From Actinomyces oricola (GTDB taxonomy: Bacteria; Actinomycetota; Actinomycetes; Actinomycetales; Actinomycetaceae), in contig NZ_RYFV01000028.1 in NCBI RefSeq assembly GCF_004104015.1, positions 1 through 42,931 of the forward strand: 42,931 nt of DNA. The letters run 5' to 3'. Numbering within the stretch: the first letter of the stretch is position 1; every line of letters begins with the position of its first letter. Shown here piece by piece: positions 32,106 through 42,513 of this stretch. The notes beneath the pieces are model-generated. The model was not told where the DNA came from. It made no database searches and worked only from the letters and a program-made list of their open reading frames with translations. The position numbers and the translations under genes were made by a program.

Positions 32106-32984
32106 ATGACCACCACAGCCGCCACCATGACCGCCACCCCCGCGCGCACCGCGACCGCCCGCTCCTCCGCCCACCACACCACTCGAGTCCAAGGTCGTCA
32201 GACCTTCCCACGCGCCGTGCACGCCGAATGGCTCAAGGTGTGGACACTGCGCTCAACCTGGTTGACCTCCGCCATCACGGTCGCCATTACCGTCCTGCTC
32301 GGCGCCGGCATAGCGATCGCCTATATCAGGCTCGGTGACACGGAGGCGACCGCCCGCTACGCCATTACCGCCGGCCTCAGCTTCGGTCAGATCGCCGTGG
32401 CCGTCCTGGGGACCCTCGTCATTACCGGCGAGTACGCCTCGGGCCAGATCCGCTCCTCCCTGGCGGCCGTCCCGCGCCGCGGCCAGCTCCTGGCCGCCAA
32501 GGCGATCGTCGTGGCAGCAGTCAGCTTCCTGCTGGGGGTGGTGTCCATACTCCTGTCCTGGGCCATCTCCGCCCCCTTCCTCAACGGACACGCCGGCTCG
32601 CTGCTCGACGCGGAGTACCTGGGCTTCTTCTGGGGGGCCGGCCTGAGCTACGCGGGCATCGCTTTAATGAGCATGGGCCTGGGCTTCCTCATGCGCTCAA
32701 CCGCCGGCTCGATCTCAGTGGCCATGACCCTCCTGTTCGTCCTGGCCATCCCCCTGCAGATACTGGGCGAGAAGTGGAACTGGGCCCTCAAGATCCTCGG
32801 CCTGCTTCCCGCCAGTGTCCAAAGCGCCGTCGTTGACCCGTTCAGCCTGGTGACCACCTGGGGCAGCACCGAGCCGAACGCCATCAACTTCTTGGAGCAC
32901 TGGCAGGCGGTGGCGGTCTTCGCCGCCTGGGCCATTGTCCCCGTGCTGGCCGCCTGGGCTGTTTTCTCCCGCCGCGACGCCTGA
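32106..32984 (+). CDS. ABC exporter permease (ABC-2 type)
   Basis: A 292-residue membrane protein with a short Thr/Ala-rich cytosolic N-terminus and about six transmembrane segments. The conserved early part FPRAVHAEWLKVWTLRSTWL, then GEYASGQIRSSLAAVPRRGQLLAAK, is typical of ABC-2 permeases paired with BcrA/DrrA-like ATPases. It forms the membrane channel for the ATPase encoded upstream. ATG 32106 has AGGAAG 7 nt upstream. An alternative ATG at 32055 overlaps the ATPase stop (ATGA) and would add 17 proline-rich residues; both are possible. Confidence 0.88.
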   Translation: MTTTAATMTATPARTATARSSAHHTTRVQGRQTFPRAVHAEWLKVWTLRSTWLTSAITVAITVLLGAGIAIAYIRLGDTEATARYAITAGLSFGQIAVAVLGTLVITGEYASGQIRSSLAAVPRRGQLLAAKAIVVAAVSFLLGVVSILLSWAISAPFLNGHAGSLLDAEYLGFFWGAGLSYAGIALMSMGLGFLMRSTAGSISVAMTLLFVLAIPLQILGEKWNWALKILGLLPASVQSAVVDPFSLVTTWGSTEPNAINFLEHWQAVAVFAAWAIVPVLAAWAVFSRRDA

Positions 32985-33187
32985 GCCCCAGCTCCCGGCC
33001 CACCATGACTCAGCTCGATTCCCAGCGCCAGGCGCCTGAGCCCCAGGTCCTGACGCTGGGTTTCGCCCGCGCCGCCGCCCGGGCCGCCCTCGAGAGCCCC
33101 GCCCCCGCCACTGCTGGGAGCCCACCGCCCCAGCGCGCCCCCAAGGGCCCGCCTCCCCCAACCGCACGGGGAAGAGGTGACAGACTC

Positions 33188-34789
33188 ATGCCAATGACTT
33201 CTTCTCCTCCTCGGCCCCCCTCATCGCTGCCGGCCCCCTTTAGCGCATTCCTGTCCCGGCTCAGGCGCCACCCCACCTGGATTGACGGGGGGATCGCGGC
33301 AATAGTCCTGTTTCTGGACATCCTCACCGTGATCATGGTGGTTCAATCCTCAGACCACGACCTACAACAGGGCTTTCCCGGTCTACTCCCCGGCGCCGTT
33401 ACGACCTCGCTCCTGGGCGCTATCGCCCTGACACTGCGCCGACGCTTCCCACTCCAAGCGTGGCTAACGATCCTATTCGTCACACCACTATTCGAGCTGG
33501 CAGCGATAGCCATCTACGACCTCACACCCATTGAGGCGCGGCTGGCCTCCGGCCTCCACAGCGCGCTGTGGATGGTTGGCCTGCCCATTATGCTGGGCAC
33601 CCTGGCCGTACGACTACGCCCCTGCCGCACCTGGATGGCGGGGCTGGTGACGCTCACTGTGGTGACGCTGTCCCAAACCCTCCTGGAGGAAATCCATGGC
33701 GGCGAGCTGACCTACCAGATCACAGTTACCGGCCTGCTCTACTCCACCGGCATCCTCGTGGGGCTCAATACCCGCTCCCACCGGCTACGACTGGTCGACG
33801 CTCAACTCCGCTCCGAGCGGCTGGCCCTGGAACGGGAACAGGCCGCACTCCTGGCGGCTGCCAACGAGCGCAGCCGCATCGCCCGGGAAATGCACGACGT
33901 CGTCGCCCACTCCCTGGCCGTCATGATCACCATGGCCGACGGCGTGACCGCCACCATTGACCGCAACCCCGCCATGGCCAAGGAGGCGTTGGAGGTCCTC
34001 GCCGAGACCGGTCGCACCGCCCTGGCCGACACCCGGCGCCTGGTCGGTGTCCTGCGCGAGGACCCGGCGGTAGCCGGCCTGGCCACCCAGGCCACCGCCG
34101 AGCCGGCCCCCAGCGCCCCGCCCCCGGAGGCGGACCGCGCCCCCGGCAGGCGCCCCCGGCGCCGGCACGGCAAGTCCCGGACCACCGGCGCCTCGGCGTC
34201 GTCGGCGGGCTCAGGGTCCTTTCCCACGGTGCGCAAGCTGCCGGTCCCCGAGTTCGCGCCCCCGGGGACGGTCGCCCCCCGCGAGCCCAGCGCCCCCATT
34301 GAGAACCTGCGCCGCCTGGCCACCGATACCTCCACCGACCGCTCCACCGGGGCCACCCCCCTGGCCCCGGCCCCCGAGCAGACCGACCTGTCCGTCCTGG
34401 TCCAGCGCTTCACCGCCGCTGGGATCCCGGTGACCTACACCTGGAACGGCGACCCCCTGCCCAGCGACAAGTCCCTCCAACTGGCCCTATTCCGCATCGC
34501 CCAGGAGTCGCTGACCAATATTCTGCGCTACGCCCCGACCACGCCGGCGGTCCGCGTCGCCGTCGAGCGCCACGTCGGCACGGTCGTCCTCACGGTGGAC
34601 AATGTTGCCGCCCCCGGCTCCCAGCCCATGCACGGCTCGGGCAAGGGGCTGATCGGCATGCGGGAGCGCGCCGCGGTCTATGGTGGGACAGTCCAGGCAG
34701 GCCCCACGCCCACGGGGTGGCGTGTGTACGCGGTGCTGCGCTGGGACGAGAACAACGAAGGGACCCCCTCGTGGCAGATGCCCCAGTGA
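33188..34789 (+). CDS. Sensor histidine kinase, NarL/DesK type, with long low-complexity linker
   Basis: A membrane sensor kinase of about 533 residues. Four to five transmembrane segments lie in the first ~190 residues. The HisKA_3 dimerisation domain follows with phospho-acceptor His236 in REMHDVVAHS. The HATPase domain has N-box AQESLTNILRYAP and G-box GKGLIGMRERAAVYGG. Between them lies an unusual ~100-residue linker rich in Pro, Ala, Arg and Ser (about 34090-34340). It phosphorylates the regulator encoded by the overlapping downstream gene. Start choice: ATG 33188 has GAGG upstream and puts the first membrane segment close to the N-terminus; ATG 33005 would add ~60 proline-rich residues. 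The adjacent ABC exporter is the likely target operon. Confidence 0.9.
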   Translation: MPMTSSPPRPPSSLPAPFSAFLSRLRRHPTWIDGGIAAIVLFLDILTVIMVVQSSDHDLQQGFPGLLPGAVTTSLLGAIALTLRRRFPLQAWLTILFVTPLFELAAIAIYDLTPIEARLASGLHSALWMVGLPIMLGTLAVRLRPCRTWMAGLVTLTVVTLSQTLLEEIHGGELTYQITVTGLLYSTGILVGLNTRSHRLRLVDAQLRSERLALEREQAALLAAANERSRIAREMHDVVAHSLAVMITMADGVTATIDRNPAMAKEALEVLAETGRTALADTRRLVGVLREDPAVAGLATQATAEPAPSAPPPEADRAPGRRPRRRHGKSRTTGASASSAGSGSFPTVRKLPVPEFAPPGTVAPREPSAPIENLRRLATDTSTDRSTGATPLAPAPEQTDLSVLVQRFTAAGIPVTYTWNGDPLPSDKSLQLALFRIAQESLTNILRYAPTTPAVRVAVERHVGTVVLTVDNVAAPGSQPMHGSGKGLIGMRERAAVYGGTVQAGPTPTGWRVYAVLRWDENNEGTPSWQMPQ

Positions 34790-35472
34790 CCGACGACGGC
34801 GCGCCCCAGCGCCCAGTGACGGTCGTCCTCGCCGACGACCAGGCCCTCATGCGCATGGGGTTCCGCATGGTGCTCGACGCCGAGGAGGGTATCGAGGTGG
34901 TCGGGGAGGCCTCTGACGGGACCTCGGCCGTGGCGCAGGCGCGCGCGCTCCGCCCCGACGTCATCCTCATGGATGTGCGCATGCCCGGCATGAACGGCAT
35001 TGAGGCGACCGAGGCGATCGCCGCGCAGTGCCCGGGCACACGGGTCCTCATCCTGACCACCTTCGACCTGGACGAGTACGCCTTCGCGGGGCTGCGGGCG
35101 GGGGCCTCGGGATTCCTGCTCAAGGACACCCGCCCCGCCGAGCTGGCCGAGGCAATCCGCACAGTGGCCGGCGGGGAAGCCGTGGTCTCCCCGCGCATTA
35201 CCCGCCGCATGCTGGAGATGTTCGCCTCCCACCTGCCCAGCAGTGGCGACTCCCAAGCCCAGGAGGACGCCCGAATCGCCTCCTTGACCCCGCGTGAGCG
35301 CGAGATCCTGGTGCTCATGGCCCACGGCATGTCCAACTCGGAGATCGCCAACCACCTGGTGGTCTCCGCCACCACCGTCAAGACCCATGTGGGCAATGTC
35401 CTGGCCAAACTTGATGTGCGCGACCGAGTGCAGGCCGTGGTCGTCGCCTACGAAACGGGGCTCATGGCCTGA
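34771..35472 (+). CDS. Response regulator, NarL/LuxR type
   Basis: A 233-residue two-domain regulator. The receiver domain (~15-135) has acidic pocket LADDQ, phospho-acceptor Asp68 in VILMDVRMPGMNG, Thr in LTTFDLDEYAF and Lys in LLKDTRP. The C-terminal LuxR helix-turn-helix (~165-230) reads LTPREREILVLMAHGMSNSE, then TTVKTHVGNVLAKL. It is a DNA-binding partner of the preceding kinase; the gene overlaps its 3' end by 19 nt. The start is GTG 34771, with AAGGGA 7 nt upstream. It probably controls the ABC exporter upstream. Convergent with pth, with only 41 bp between them. Confidence 0.93.
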   Translation: MADAPVTDDGAPQRPVTVVLADDQALMRMGFRMVLDAEEGIEVVGEASDGTSAVAQARALRPDVILMDVRMPGMNGIEATEAIAAQCPGTRVLILTTFDLDEYAFAGLRAGASGFLLKDTRPAELAEAIRTVAGGEAVVSPRITRRMLEMFASHLPSSGDSQAQEDARIASLTPREREILVLMAHGMSNSEIANHLVVSATTVKTHVGNVLAKLDVRDRVQAVVVAYETGLMA

Positions 35473-35513
35473 AGGCCGCCACCTCGCCCCGACGCCAGCA
35501 CCTCGCCGGCGCC

Positions 35514-36110
35514 TCAGGGCGAGTGCACCTCCTGCTGGGCCACCTCAAAGCCGCGGGTCACAACCGCCTCCACGGCGTCAGCCGCCTGCTCCAGGGTGAC
35601 GGCGAGTTCTTGGCGCTGGCGCGCCGGGAAGTCCGAGAGCACGTAGTCGGCCGGGTCCTGCCGACCGGGCGGGCGCCCAATGCCCACGCGCAGGCGGGCG
35701 TAGTCGCGGGTGCCGAGGGCCTGGGAGATGGAGCGCAGGCCATTGTGCCCGCCCTCGCCGCCACCGCGCTTGAGGCGCAGCTCGTGGGCGGGCAGGTCGA
35801 GTTCGTCATGAATCACCAAAAGCCCGGTGGCGGGGTCAATGCCGTAGAACTGAGCCAGGGCCTTGACCGGACCACCGGAGACGTTCATGAGACTGGCCGG
35901 CTTGGCGAGGATGACGCGGGGGCCCGGCGCTCCCCCGGGCATGACGCCCAGGCGCGCCTGGACGACCTGGGCGCGGGCCTTGTGGCGGGACCACCGTGAC
36001 CCGGCGCGCCCGGCCAGCACGTCGACCACCATGTGGCCGACGTTGTGACGGTTGCGGGCGTACCGGGCCTCAACGTTCCCCAGGCCGATGACAAGCCAGG
36101 GGTCGCTCAT
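35514..36110 (-). CDS. pth: Peptidyl-tRNA hydrolase
   Basis: Frees tRNA from peptidyl-tRNAs that drop off ribosomes; cytosolic and essential in many bacteria. The 198-residue product has family motifs with active residues: Asn12 in GLGN, His22 in ARNRHNVGH, the SLMNVSGG loop, and Asp in VIHDELDLP, then [14 protein letters not shown] and [11 protein letters not shown]. Normal length. It lies 31 bp downstream of rplY in the same direction, a conserved pairing, so both are probably on one mRNA. Confidence 0.96.
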   Translation of the reverse strand: MSDPWLVIGLGNVEARYARNRHNVGHMVVDVLAGRAGSRWSRHKARAQVVQARLGVMPGGAPGPRVILAKPASLMNVSGGPVKALAQFYGIDPATGLLVIHDELDLPAHELRLKRGGGEGGHNGLRSISQALGTRDYARLRVGIGRPPGRQDPADYVLSDFPARQRQELAVTLEQAADAVEAVVTRGFEVAQQEVHSP

Positions 36111-36141
36111 GAGGACTCCATGGCGCCGGTGGGCCGGTGGC

Positions 36142-36735
36142 TCACTCGGCCTCGGCGTCGGCCTCGGGCTCGGGCTCGTCGCTGGAGGTGTCGCTGGAGG
36201 TCGTGATGTTGACGATGTCGGTCCCGGCGTCGGTCATGGCCTCAACATTCTCGGGCAGCACCAGATCGGCCACGCGCACGGCGTTACCGGCCTCAATACC
36301 GGTGACGTCGACCTCAATGGCCTCGGGGATGGAGACGGCCGGGGCGGAAATGAGGACGCTGGCCAGCTCAATAATGTGCATGGTGCCGGGGGCGGCGTCA
36401 CCAATCACGGTCACCGGGACCTCGACGTCGACGCGCTCGTGGCGGTTGACCAGGAGGAAGTCGATGTGCTGGACACCGGGGCGGATGGGGTGGCGCTGGA
36501 CGTCCTTGGTCAGGGCCAGCACGGACTCCGAACCAATCTGAAGCTCAATGAGAGCGTTCTCGTTGGAGCGCAGGGCCAGGCGGGCGGCGTGCTCGTCGAG
36601 CAGGAGGTGGCGGGGGTCGGTGCCGTGGCCGTAGACGACGGCGGGGACCTGGCCGGCGCGGCGCGCCCGGCGCGCTGAGCCCTTGCCGAAGGTGGTGCGG
36701 TCCTGGGCCTTGAGGGTAACGGCGTTGTTCGCCAT
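36142..36735 (-). CDS. rplY: 50S ribosomal protein L25/general stress protein Ctc
   Basis: Binds 5S rRNA in the large ribosomal subunit. The 197-residue long (TL5/Ctc) form has the L25 domain at ~1-95 ([23 protein letters not shown], then [15 protein letters not shown]) and the C-terminal beta domain, ending in an acidic tail rich in Glu, Asp and Ala. ATG 36735 has GAGGAGA 5 nt upstream; an earlier frame would add 44 unlikely residues. Followed by pth. Confidence 0.95.
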   Translation of the reverse strand: MANNAVTLKAQDRTTFGKGSARRARRAGQVPAVVYGHGTDPRHLLLDEHAARLALRSNENALIELQIGSESVLALTKDVQRHPIRPGVQHIDFLLVNRHERVDVEVPVTVIGDAAPGTMHIIELASVLISAPAVSIPEAIEVDVTGIEAGNAVRVADLVLPENVEAMTDAGTDIVNITTSSDTSSDEPEPEADAEAE

Positions 36736-36875
36736 GGGGTCTCCTCGGGTCGGGCGGGGGGTCCCCCGCGGATGGTGATCCGGCAGGGCGCGACCACGCA
36801 CGGCGCCACCCGACGCCACCACGTCGATCACGGACGCACGCACGGGGCGTGTCCCTCGCCGGGGCAACGGGGCAC

Positions 36876-36905
36876 ACCCTACCCGAGGCGGCCCACTGTC
36901 CGGAA
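36876..36905 (-). promoter_or_regulatory. Possible rplY-pth promoter
   Basis: On the minus strand TTCCGG (36905-36900), 18 bp spacer, TAGGGT (36881-36876). This gives a leader of about 135 nt before rplY. The -35 match is modest. Confidence 0.4.
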
Positions 36906-37046
36906 CCGCCGCCTTGAGTCCACTGCGTCACGCCCCCCGGGCTCGGGCCGCCCTCGCCCGCGGCCCGAGCCGACGAACCGGCCGCGCCTCCCGCGGACCC
37001 GGGTCCCACTGCCCGTGAGAGCGCCGCCCCTGTACATGCGTCCCCG

Positions 37047-37074
37047 CCGCGCGGGCCCGGGCCGCCCCGCGCGG
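37047..37074 (-). terminator. GC hairpin at the end of the aroD transcript
   Basis: CCGCGCGGG (37047-37055) pairs perfectly with CCCGCGCGG (37066-37074) across 10 nt, directly beyond the aroD stop. No U-run follows, as usual in GC-rich Actinobacteria. Confidence 0.5.
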
Positions 37075-37075
37075 C

Positions 37076-38356
37076 TCAGGGGAGCGGGTCAGGGGGCGGG
37101 GCCTGCCGGGCGGCGGGGGCGGTCAGGGCCGCCAGCGCCTGGCGGACCTCGGCCACTGGCGGCTGGCCGGGGGCGGAGGCCCGGCCCCCCGCGGTGGCGA
37201 AGGTCAGGGCCGACCCGAACACCCCGGCCAGCATGCGGCTGAGCACGCCCATCTCCCCCATGCTCATGGTCACCACCGGGATGGCCAGCTGTGAGCGGGC
37301 TCTGGCGGTGGCGGCCAGCAACCCGACGACGTCGGCCGGGCAAGCGGGTGTGACCGCGATCTTGGCAACGTCGGCGCCCGCGGTCTCCATGCGCTCCAGG
37401 CGCGAACTCATCTCCTCGCAGGAGGGCGTGGTGGTGCAGTCGTGGCTGGAGGCGACCACGTCGAGCCCCGAGTCGTGCGCGTGGCGCACTAGGGCCGGGA
37501 GGGCTCCGCTGGAGAACTCGACGTCCAGGGCGCTAATGGCCGCCGGGCGGGTGTCCTCGGGCAGGTGTCGCACCAGGAGGTCAAGGATGGTGGTGTAGTC
37601 CTCCGCCCCCAGGGCCAGGGCCCCGCCCTCGGCTGCGGTGCGCAGGGTCAGGAGCATGGGGATCTGCCGGTCCGCGAGCGCCTCGGCCACCTCGCCGGCG
37701 GCGTGCGCGAAGAAGGCGGCCAGTCTGTGAAGCGCCCGGGGCTCCAGTCGCGCTGCGTCGCCGGGGACGGCGTCGCCCTCCCCCGGTATTGGCCCTGGTC
37801 CCGGTGCTGGCAGGAGGAGCGGTGCGGGCGCGGGCTCCGGCGCCGGTGGGGGCACCGGCCGGGGGGCGGGCGGCACGGGCATGGGAACCGGGGCCTGCAC
37901 CGGTCCGGTCACGGGCATGGGCACTGTCGTCCTCGGCCGTGCCGTGGGGGCCGGCGCACCCGCGGCCGGCGGCCGGCGGGGTTGCCCCGACTCCGGCCGA
38001 GGCCCGGGGCCCGCCGCCGGGTCGGGGGCGGGCCGTGCGGCCGGGTCCGCCTCAGGCTCCGCTGCCGGGTCGGGGGCGGGCCGTGCGCCTGCGCCTTCTC
38101 CGGTCCGCTGGAGCGGGTCGGCTGGAGTGGCGCTGTCCAGTAGGACGGCGACATCCAGCAGGTCGAGGCGCAACTCGACTACGTCGGCCCCTGCCCTGGC
38201 TGCGCCCCGCGCCTGGGCGGCGCAGCGTTCCGCGCTCGCCCCGGTGGTGGCGACGGCCACCACCGGCACCGCCCCGCCAATGACGGCCCCGCCCCAGCGG
38301 CGGGGGCGGGCGCAGGCCGGGGAGCCGGGGATGGGCAGCGGAGTGGTGGTGCTCAT
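37076..38356 (-). CDS. aroD: Type I 3-dehydroquinate dehydratase with a large Pro/Ala insertion
   Basis: Third step of the shikimate pathway; dehydrates 3-dehydroquinate through a Schiff base. The product is 426 residues against about 250 for the family. Core motifs are present: VVELRLDLLD (~59-68), MLLTLRTAAEGG (~234-245), catalytic His305 in ASSHDC, Schiff-base Lys332 in AKIAVTP, and TMSMGEMG, then FGSALTFA and SAPGQ. The excess is a ~125-residue insertion (about residues 79-203, bases 37748-38122) of Pro, Ala, Gly and Arg repeats (PAPDPAA units) after the second strand of the barrel. The frame stays open through it. It starts 9 bp after ppx and probably shares its mRNA. Confidence 0.88.
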   Translation of the reverse strand: MSTTTPLPIPGSPACARPRRWGGAVIGGAVPVVAVATTGASAERCAAQARGAARAGADVVELRLDLLDVAVLLDSATPADPLQRTGEGAGARPAPDPAAEPEADPAARPAPDPAAGPGPRPESGQPRRPPAAGAPAPTARPRTTVPMPVTGPVQAPVPMPVPPAPRPVPPPAPEPAPAPLLLPAPGPGPIPGEGDAVPGDAARLEPRALHRLAAFFAHAAGEVAEALADRQIPMLLTLRTAAEGGALALGAEDYTTILDLLVRHLPEDTRPAAISALDVEFSSGALPALVRHAHDSGLDVVASSHDCTTTPSCEEMSSRLERMETAGADVAKIAVTPACPADVVGLLAATARARSQLAIPVVTMSMGEMGVLSRMLAGVFGSALTFATAGGRASAPGQPPVAEVRQALAALTAPAARQAPPPDPLP

Positions 38357-38365
38357 GGGGTCGCC

Positions 38366-39316
38366 TCAGGCCAGGGACAGGGCGATGCCGTCGAGGATGT
38401 CGTGCAGGCTGGTGATTGTGGAGCCCAGAGGGTGCCCGGCCGTGCGCGTTTCGGTCACGACCCGCCCAATGACCTCGGACCACACCAGAGCGCCGGCGGC
38501 GATGACGTCGCGGCGCCCGGGACGCAGGTAGGCCCAGGACTCCCGCTCGGCGGCGGTGGAGTGCACGATCGCGTCGCAGGAGATCAGGGCCTGCTCGGTG
38601 CTCACCCGCGCGCCGGACAGGGCCGCAGGGTCGAAGTCGTCCAGGCCCAGGGCGTGGGCGGTAATGGTGGTAATGGTGCCGGCCAGGCCGACGAGCTCGG
38701 TGGCCGACCCCAGGTCCACCTGCACCCCGGCCTGGTCGAGTAGGTAGCGCACCTCGCCCCGGGCGGCGGCCTCGGCCTGCGGGGTGACGCCGTCAGCCAG
38801 GTAGCGCTCAGTAATGCGCACCGAACCGGTGTCCATGGAGTAGATGGACTCAGGGGTCTTGACCCCCAGGACCAGCTCAGTGGAACCGCCGCCCAGGTCC
38901 ACCACCAGCCGTTTGGCGCCCTGGTCCCCCGCGCTCAGGAGGGCGCCGCGGAAAGACAGGTGGGCCTCCTCCTGGCCGGTGACGACCTGCGGCTCAATGC
39001 CCAGCAGCTCGCGCACGCCGTCGACGAAGACCTGCCGGTTCTCGGCGTCGCGGGTGGCGGAGGTGGCCACGAAGCGCAGGCGCTGTGCGCCCAGCTCCTC
39101 GCAGCGGTCGGCGTAGTCGGCGACGACCGCCAGGGTGCGGTCCAGGGCTTGAGGGTCCAGGCGCCCGGTGCGGTCGACGCCCTGGCCGAGGCGCACAATC
39201 TCGTTGAGGCGCAGCAGCGGGCGCAGGCCGGCGGCGCCGCCGTCGCCCGGCTCCAGGTCGGCCACCAGCAAACGGATGGTGTTGGTGCCGCAGTCGAAGG
39301 CGGCGACACGGGTCAT
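38366..39316 (-). CDS. Ppx/GppA family exopolyphosphatase
   Basis: A 316-residue member of the ASKHA fold that hydrolyses polyphosphate and/or pppGpp. Motifs: FDCGTNTIRLLVAD (phosphate 1), VATSATRDAENRQ, VVTGQEEAHLSF, LVVDLGGGSTELVLG (phosphate 2), and GLAGTITTITAHALGL. Short form without the C-terminal HD domain, as in actinobacterial Ppx1/Ppx2. ATG 39316 has AAGGAGG about 8 nt upstream, the strongest ribosome site in the window. It follows the DUF501 gene by 29 bp in the conserved series eno - ftsB-like - DUF501 - ppx. Activity on polyphosphate versus pppGpp cannot be decided. Confidence 0.92.
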   Translation of the reverse strand: MTRVAAFDCGTNTIRLLVADLEPGDGGAAGLRPLLRLNEIVRLGQGVDRTGRLDPQALDRTLAVVADYADRCEELGAQRLRFVATSATRDAENRQVFVDGVRELLGIEPQVVTGQEEAHLSFRGALLSAGDQGAKRLVVDLGGGSTELVLGVKTPESIYSMDTGSVRITERYLADGVTPQAEAAARGEVRYLLDQAGVQVDLGSATELVGLAGTITTITAHALGLDDFDPAALSGARVSTEQALISCDAIVHSTAAERESWAYLRPGRRDVIAAGALVWSEVIGRVVTETRTAGHPLGSTITSLHDILDGIALSLA

Positions 39317-39345
39317 GACGGGGTCCTCCTTGAGGGTCAGGGTAG

Positions 39346-40065
39346 TCAGCAGGAGCAGCGGGACGGGTCCCACAGGCCTCGTTCGGCGAGAGCGGCCAGG
39401 GCAAGATCTCCAATCGGGTTGGTGCCCGGCCCGGCGGCCAGGGCGTGGCCCACTAAGGCGTGAAGGCATTTAACACGGGTGGGCATGCCGCCCGCCGAGA
39501 TGCCCTCGATCTGCGCCACGACTCCAAGCTCGGCGCGGCGGGCCAGGTAGTCCTCGTGGGCGCGGGCGTAGGCGGCGGCGAGTTGATCGTCGTCGGCCAG
39601 GGCCTGATTGTAGGCGTCCATGAGGTGCTCAGCCTCCAGGGTTGAGCAGCCCCTCACCGCAGCGGGGTGGGTGAGGTAGTAACTGGTGGGGAAGGGGGAG
39701 CCGTCGGGCAGCCGCGGGGCGGTGCGCACAACGGTGGGGCGCCCGCACACGCAGCGGGCCGCAATGGCGACCACGCCGCGGGGCTCCCGGCCCAATTGCT
39801 CGCGCAGGGCGGCCAGGTCGGCCCGGCTGACGGCGGTCCCCCGGGAGCTGGGGACGGCCCCGGTGCCGAGCGGGTCTTGTTCGGCACCGGGCTCCGCACC
39901 CGGCGAGGCGGCCCCGGTGTCGGGCTCGGCCGTGGACCGGGGGCCGGCGGGCGCGCTCCCGTTCCCGGCTGCGCCGGGCCGGGGCCCGGACCCGGGCCGG
40001 GACGCAGACTCGGGGCGAGACGAAGACTCGGGGCGGGGTGCGGATCTCAGGGGGCGCTCTCTCAC
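39346..40065 (-). CDS. DUF501 family protein with Pro-rich N-terminal tail
   Basis: A 239-residue protein. Residues ~1-75 are low complexity (Pro, Gly, Ser, Arg, Ala). Residues ~80-239 match DUF501, a conserved actinobacterial family of unknown function: LREQLGREPRGVVAIAARCVCGRPTVV, then FPTSYYLTHP, LEAEHLMDAYN, GISAGGMPTRVKCLHALVGHALA and a C-terminal CSC. The conserved Cys and His residues suggest metal binding. GTG 40065 overlaps the stop of the ftsB-like gene (GTGA), so it is translationally coupled. A start further inside, after the tail, cannot be excluded. Confidence 0.88.
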   Translation of the reverse strand: MRERPLRSAPRPESSSRPESASRPGSGPRPGAAGNGSAPAGPRSTAEPDTGAASPGAEPGAEQDPLGTGAVPSSRGTAVSRADLAALREQLGREPRGVVAIAARCVCGRPTVVRTAPRLPDGSPFPTSYYLTHPAAVRGCSTLEAEHLMDAYNQALADDDQLAAAYARAHEDYLARRAELGVVAQIEGISAGGMPTRVKCLHALVGHALAAGPGTNPIGDLALAALAERGLWDPSRCSC

Positions 40066-40769
40066 GGCTCACCGCCGGTATCGGAGGGGGCGGACGCGTC
40101 GGCGTCGCCGGGCGTGGCCGGGGCGCTGGGGGTGGGCACTGTTGGCGCGGTGGTGGACCAGCCCTGCTGGGCGGGGTCGTCGGAGGGCGGCTCCTCTTGA
40201 GCCTGACCAGCGACGCGGGAGGACTCGCGCAAAACCTCGTACCAGGGCCGGCGCCGCTCATTGTTGGAGGCGGCGGCCTCAGCGGCGTCCTCCACGCTTT
40301 GGGCGCCGACGACCACATAGGTGGTTTCCCCGGGCATGACATAGGCGAGTCGCTGCCGGGCCTGGGTTCTGACGTAGTTGTCGTCCTGCCATTTGGCGAG
40401 CTCCTCCTCATAGGCCGTGGCTGAGGCCTTGGCCTGCGTCAGGTCGGAGACGACGGCGTCGTATTGGGCGCGCTGGGCGAGGTAGCCGCGTACGGACGGG
40501 AAAGTGATCACGAAGGCGCCGAGCAGCACCAGGAGGAGAACCAGGGCGCGCACGGGGATGAGCATCCCCTGGGCGCCGCCGACGCGCAGCATGGTGCGCT
40601 CCTCGCCGCCGACGCGCGCAGAGGCGGTCGAGGGTTGAGTCTCCTCGGACTCCTTGCGCCGGGGCCTGGCAGTGGTGGTCTCGCGTTCCTTGGCGCGCCC
40701 GGGCCCGGAGGCGCCACGGCGCCCCGGGCGCGTGCCCGGGCGGGCGTTCGGGGGTCGGCGCGGCGTCAT
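40062..40769 (-). CDS. FtsB/DivIC-like septum formation protein
   Basis: A 235-residue bitopic membrane protein. A basic cytosolic N-terminus (~1-70) is followed by one membrane segment (VRALVLLLVLLGAFVITF, ~73-90). A periplasm-side coiled coil comes next (YDAVVSDLTQAKASATAYEEELAKW), then a short FtsB/DivIC motif (YVRTQARQRLAYVMPGE). The last ~60 residues are an acidic Ser/Pro/Ala tail. Relatives link FtsL and FtsQ in the divisome. It is downstream of eno, as in many Actinobacteria, and overlaps the DUF501 gene by four bases. Confidence 0.88.
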   Translation of the reverse strand: MTPRRPPNARPGTRPGRRGASGPGRAKERETTTARPRRKESEETQPSTASARVGGEERTMLRVGGAQGMLIPVRALVLLLVLLGAFVITFPSVRGYLAQRAQYDAVVSDLTQAKASATAYEEELAKWQDDNYVRTQARQRLAYVMPGETTYVVVGAQSVEDAAEAAASNNERRRPWYEVLRESSRVAGQAQEEPPSDDPAQQGWSTTAPTVPTPSAPATPGDADASAPSDTGGEP

Positions 40770-40912
40770 GGAGCCGATCCTGCCCCAGCCCAGGGCCGGG
40801 GTGCGAGACTCGCCCTCGGTGCGTCGGCCGCGGATCCTGGTGACGGGGCGGGCGGCGGGGCGTCGGGATGGGGAGGCGGGGCGGTGAATGCCCGGAGCCG
40901 CGGCCGACAGGA

Positions 40913-40956
40913 CGACGGTGGGGTGTGCTGGATCTCTCCATCACACCCCACCGTCG
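40913..40956. terminator. 15-bp perfect hairpin after eno
   Basis: CGACGGTGGGGTGTG (40913-40927) pairs base for base with CACACCCCACCGTCG (40942-40956) across a 14-nt loop. It lies 40 bp after the eno stop codon, before the ftsB-like gene. No U-run. It would separate eno from the downstream series or reduce read-through. Confidence 0.7.
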
Positions 40957-40996
40957 GGCTAGTCACCAGGGTTCAGCCCTGGCTCTGAGACTGCGC

Positions 40997-42292
<1,296 letters not shown>

Positions 42293-42513
42293 CTAGGTGT
42301 GGATTGGTCGGATGCAGGGTCAGCCTAGCGGCCTGCATCACTTTCTAGGTGGCTGTTGGTCATCCGATTCATATGTTCACGCCGGGCGTGAAAGCCGCAC
42401 CGCCCCCGAGCCTCCTGGCGCCCCCGGCGGCACCCCCGCTCACGACGGCCCGACGCGCGAAGCGGGCCGGCTGCGGGCCACCGGCGGCGCCGGTGGGCGG
42501 ACGGCCCGAGGAG

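Larger units (their letters stand above)
36736..37075 (-). other. Intergenic region with rplY promoter, no gene
   Basis: Spacer of 340 bp between aroD and rplY. It contains a hairpin next to the aroD stop (37047-37074) and a possible rplY promoter (36876-36905). The very GC-rich remainder shows no coding frame. Confidence 0.5.
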
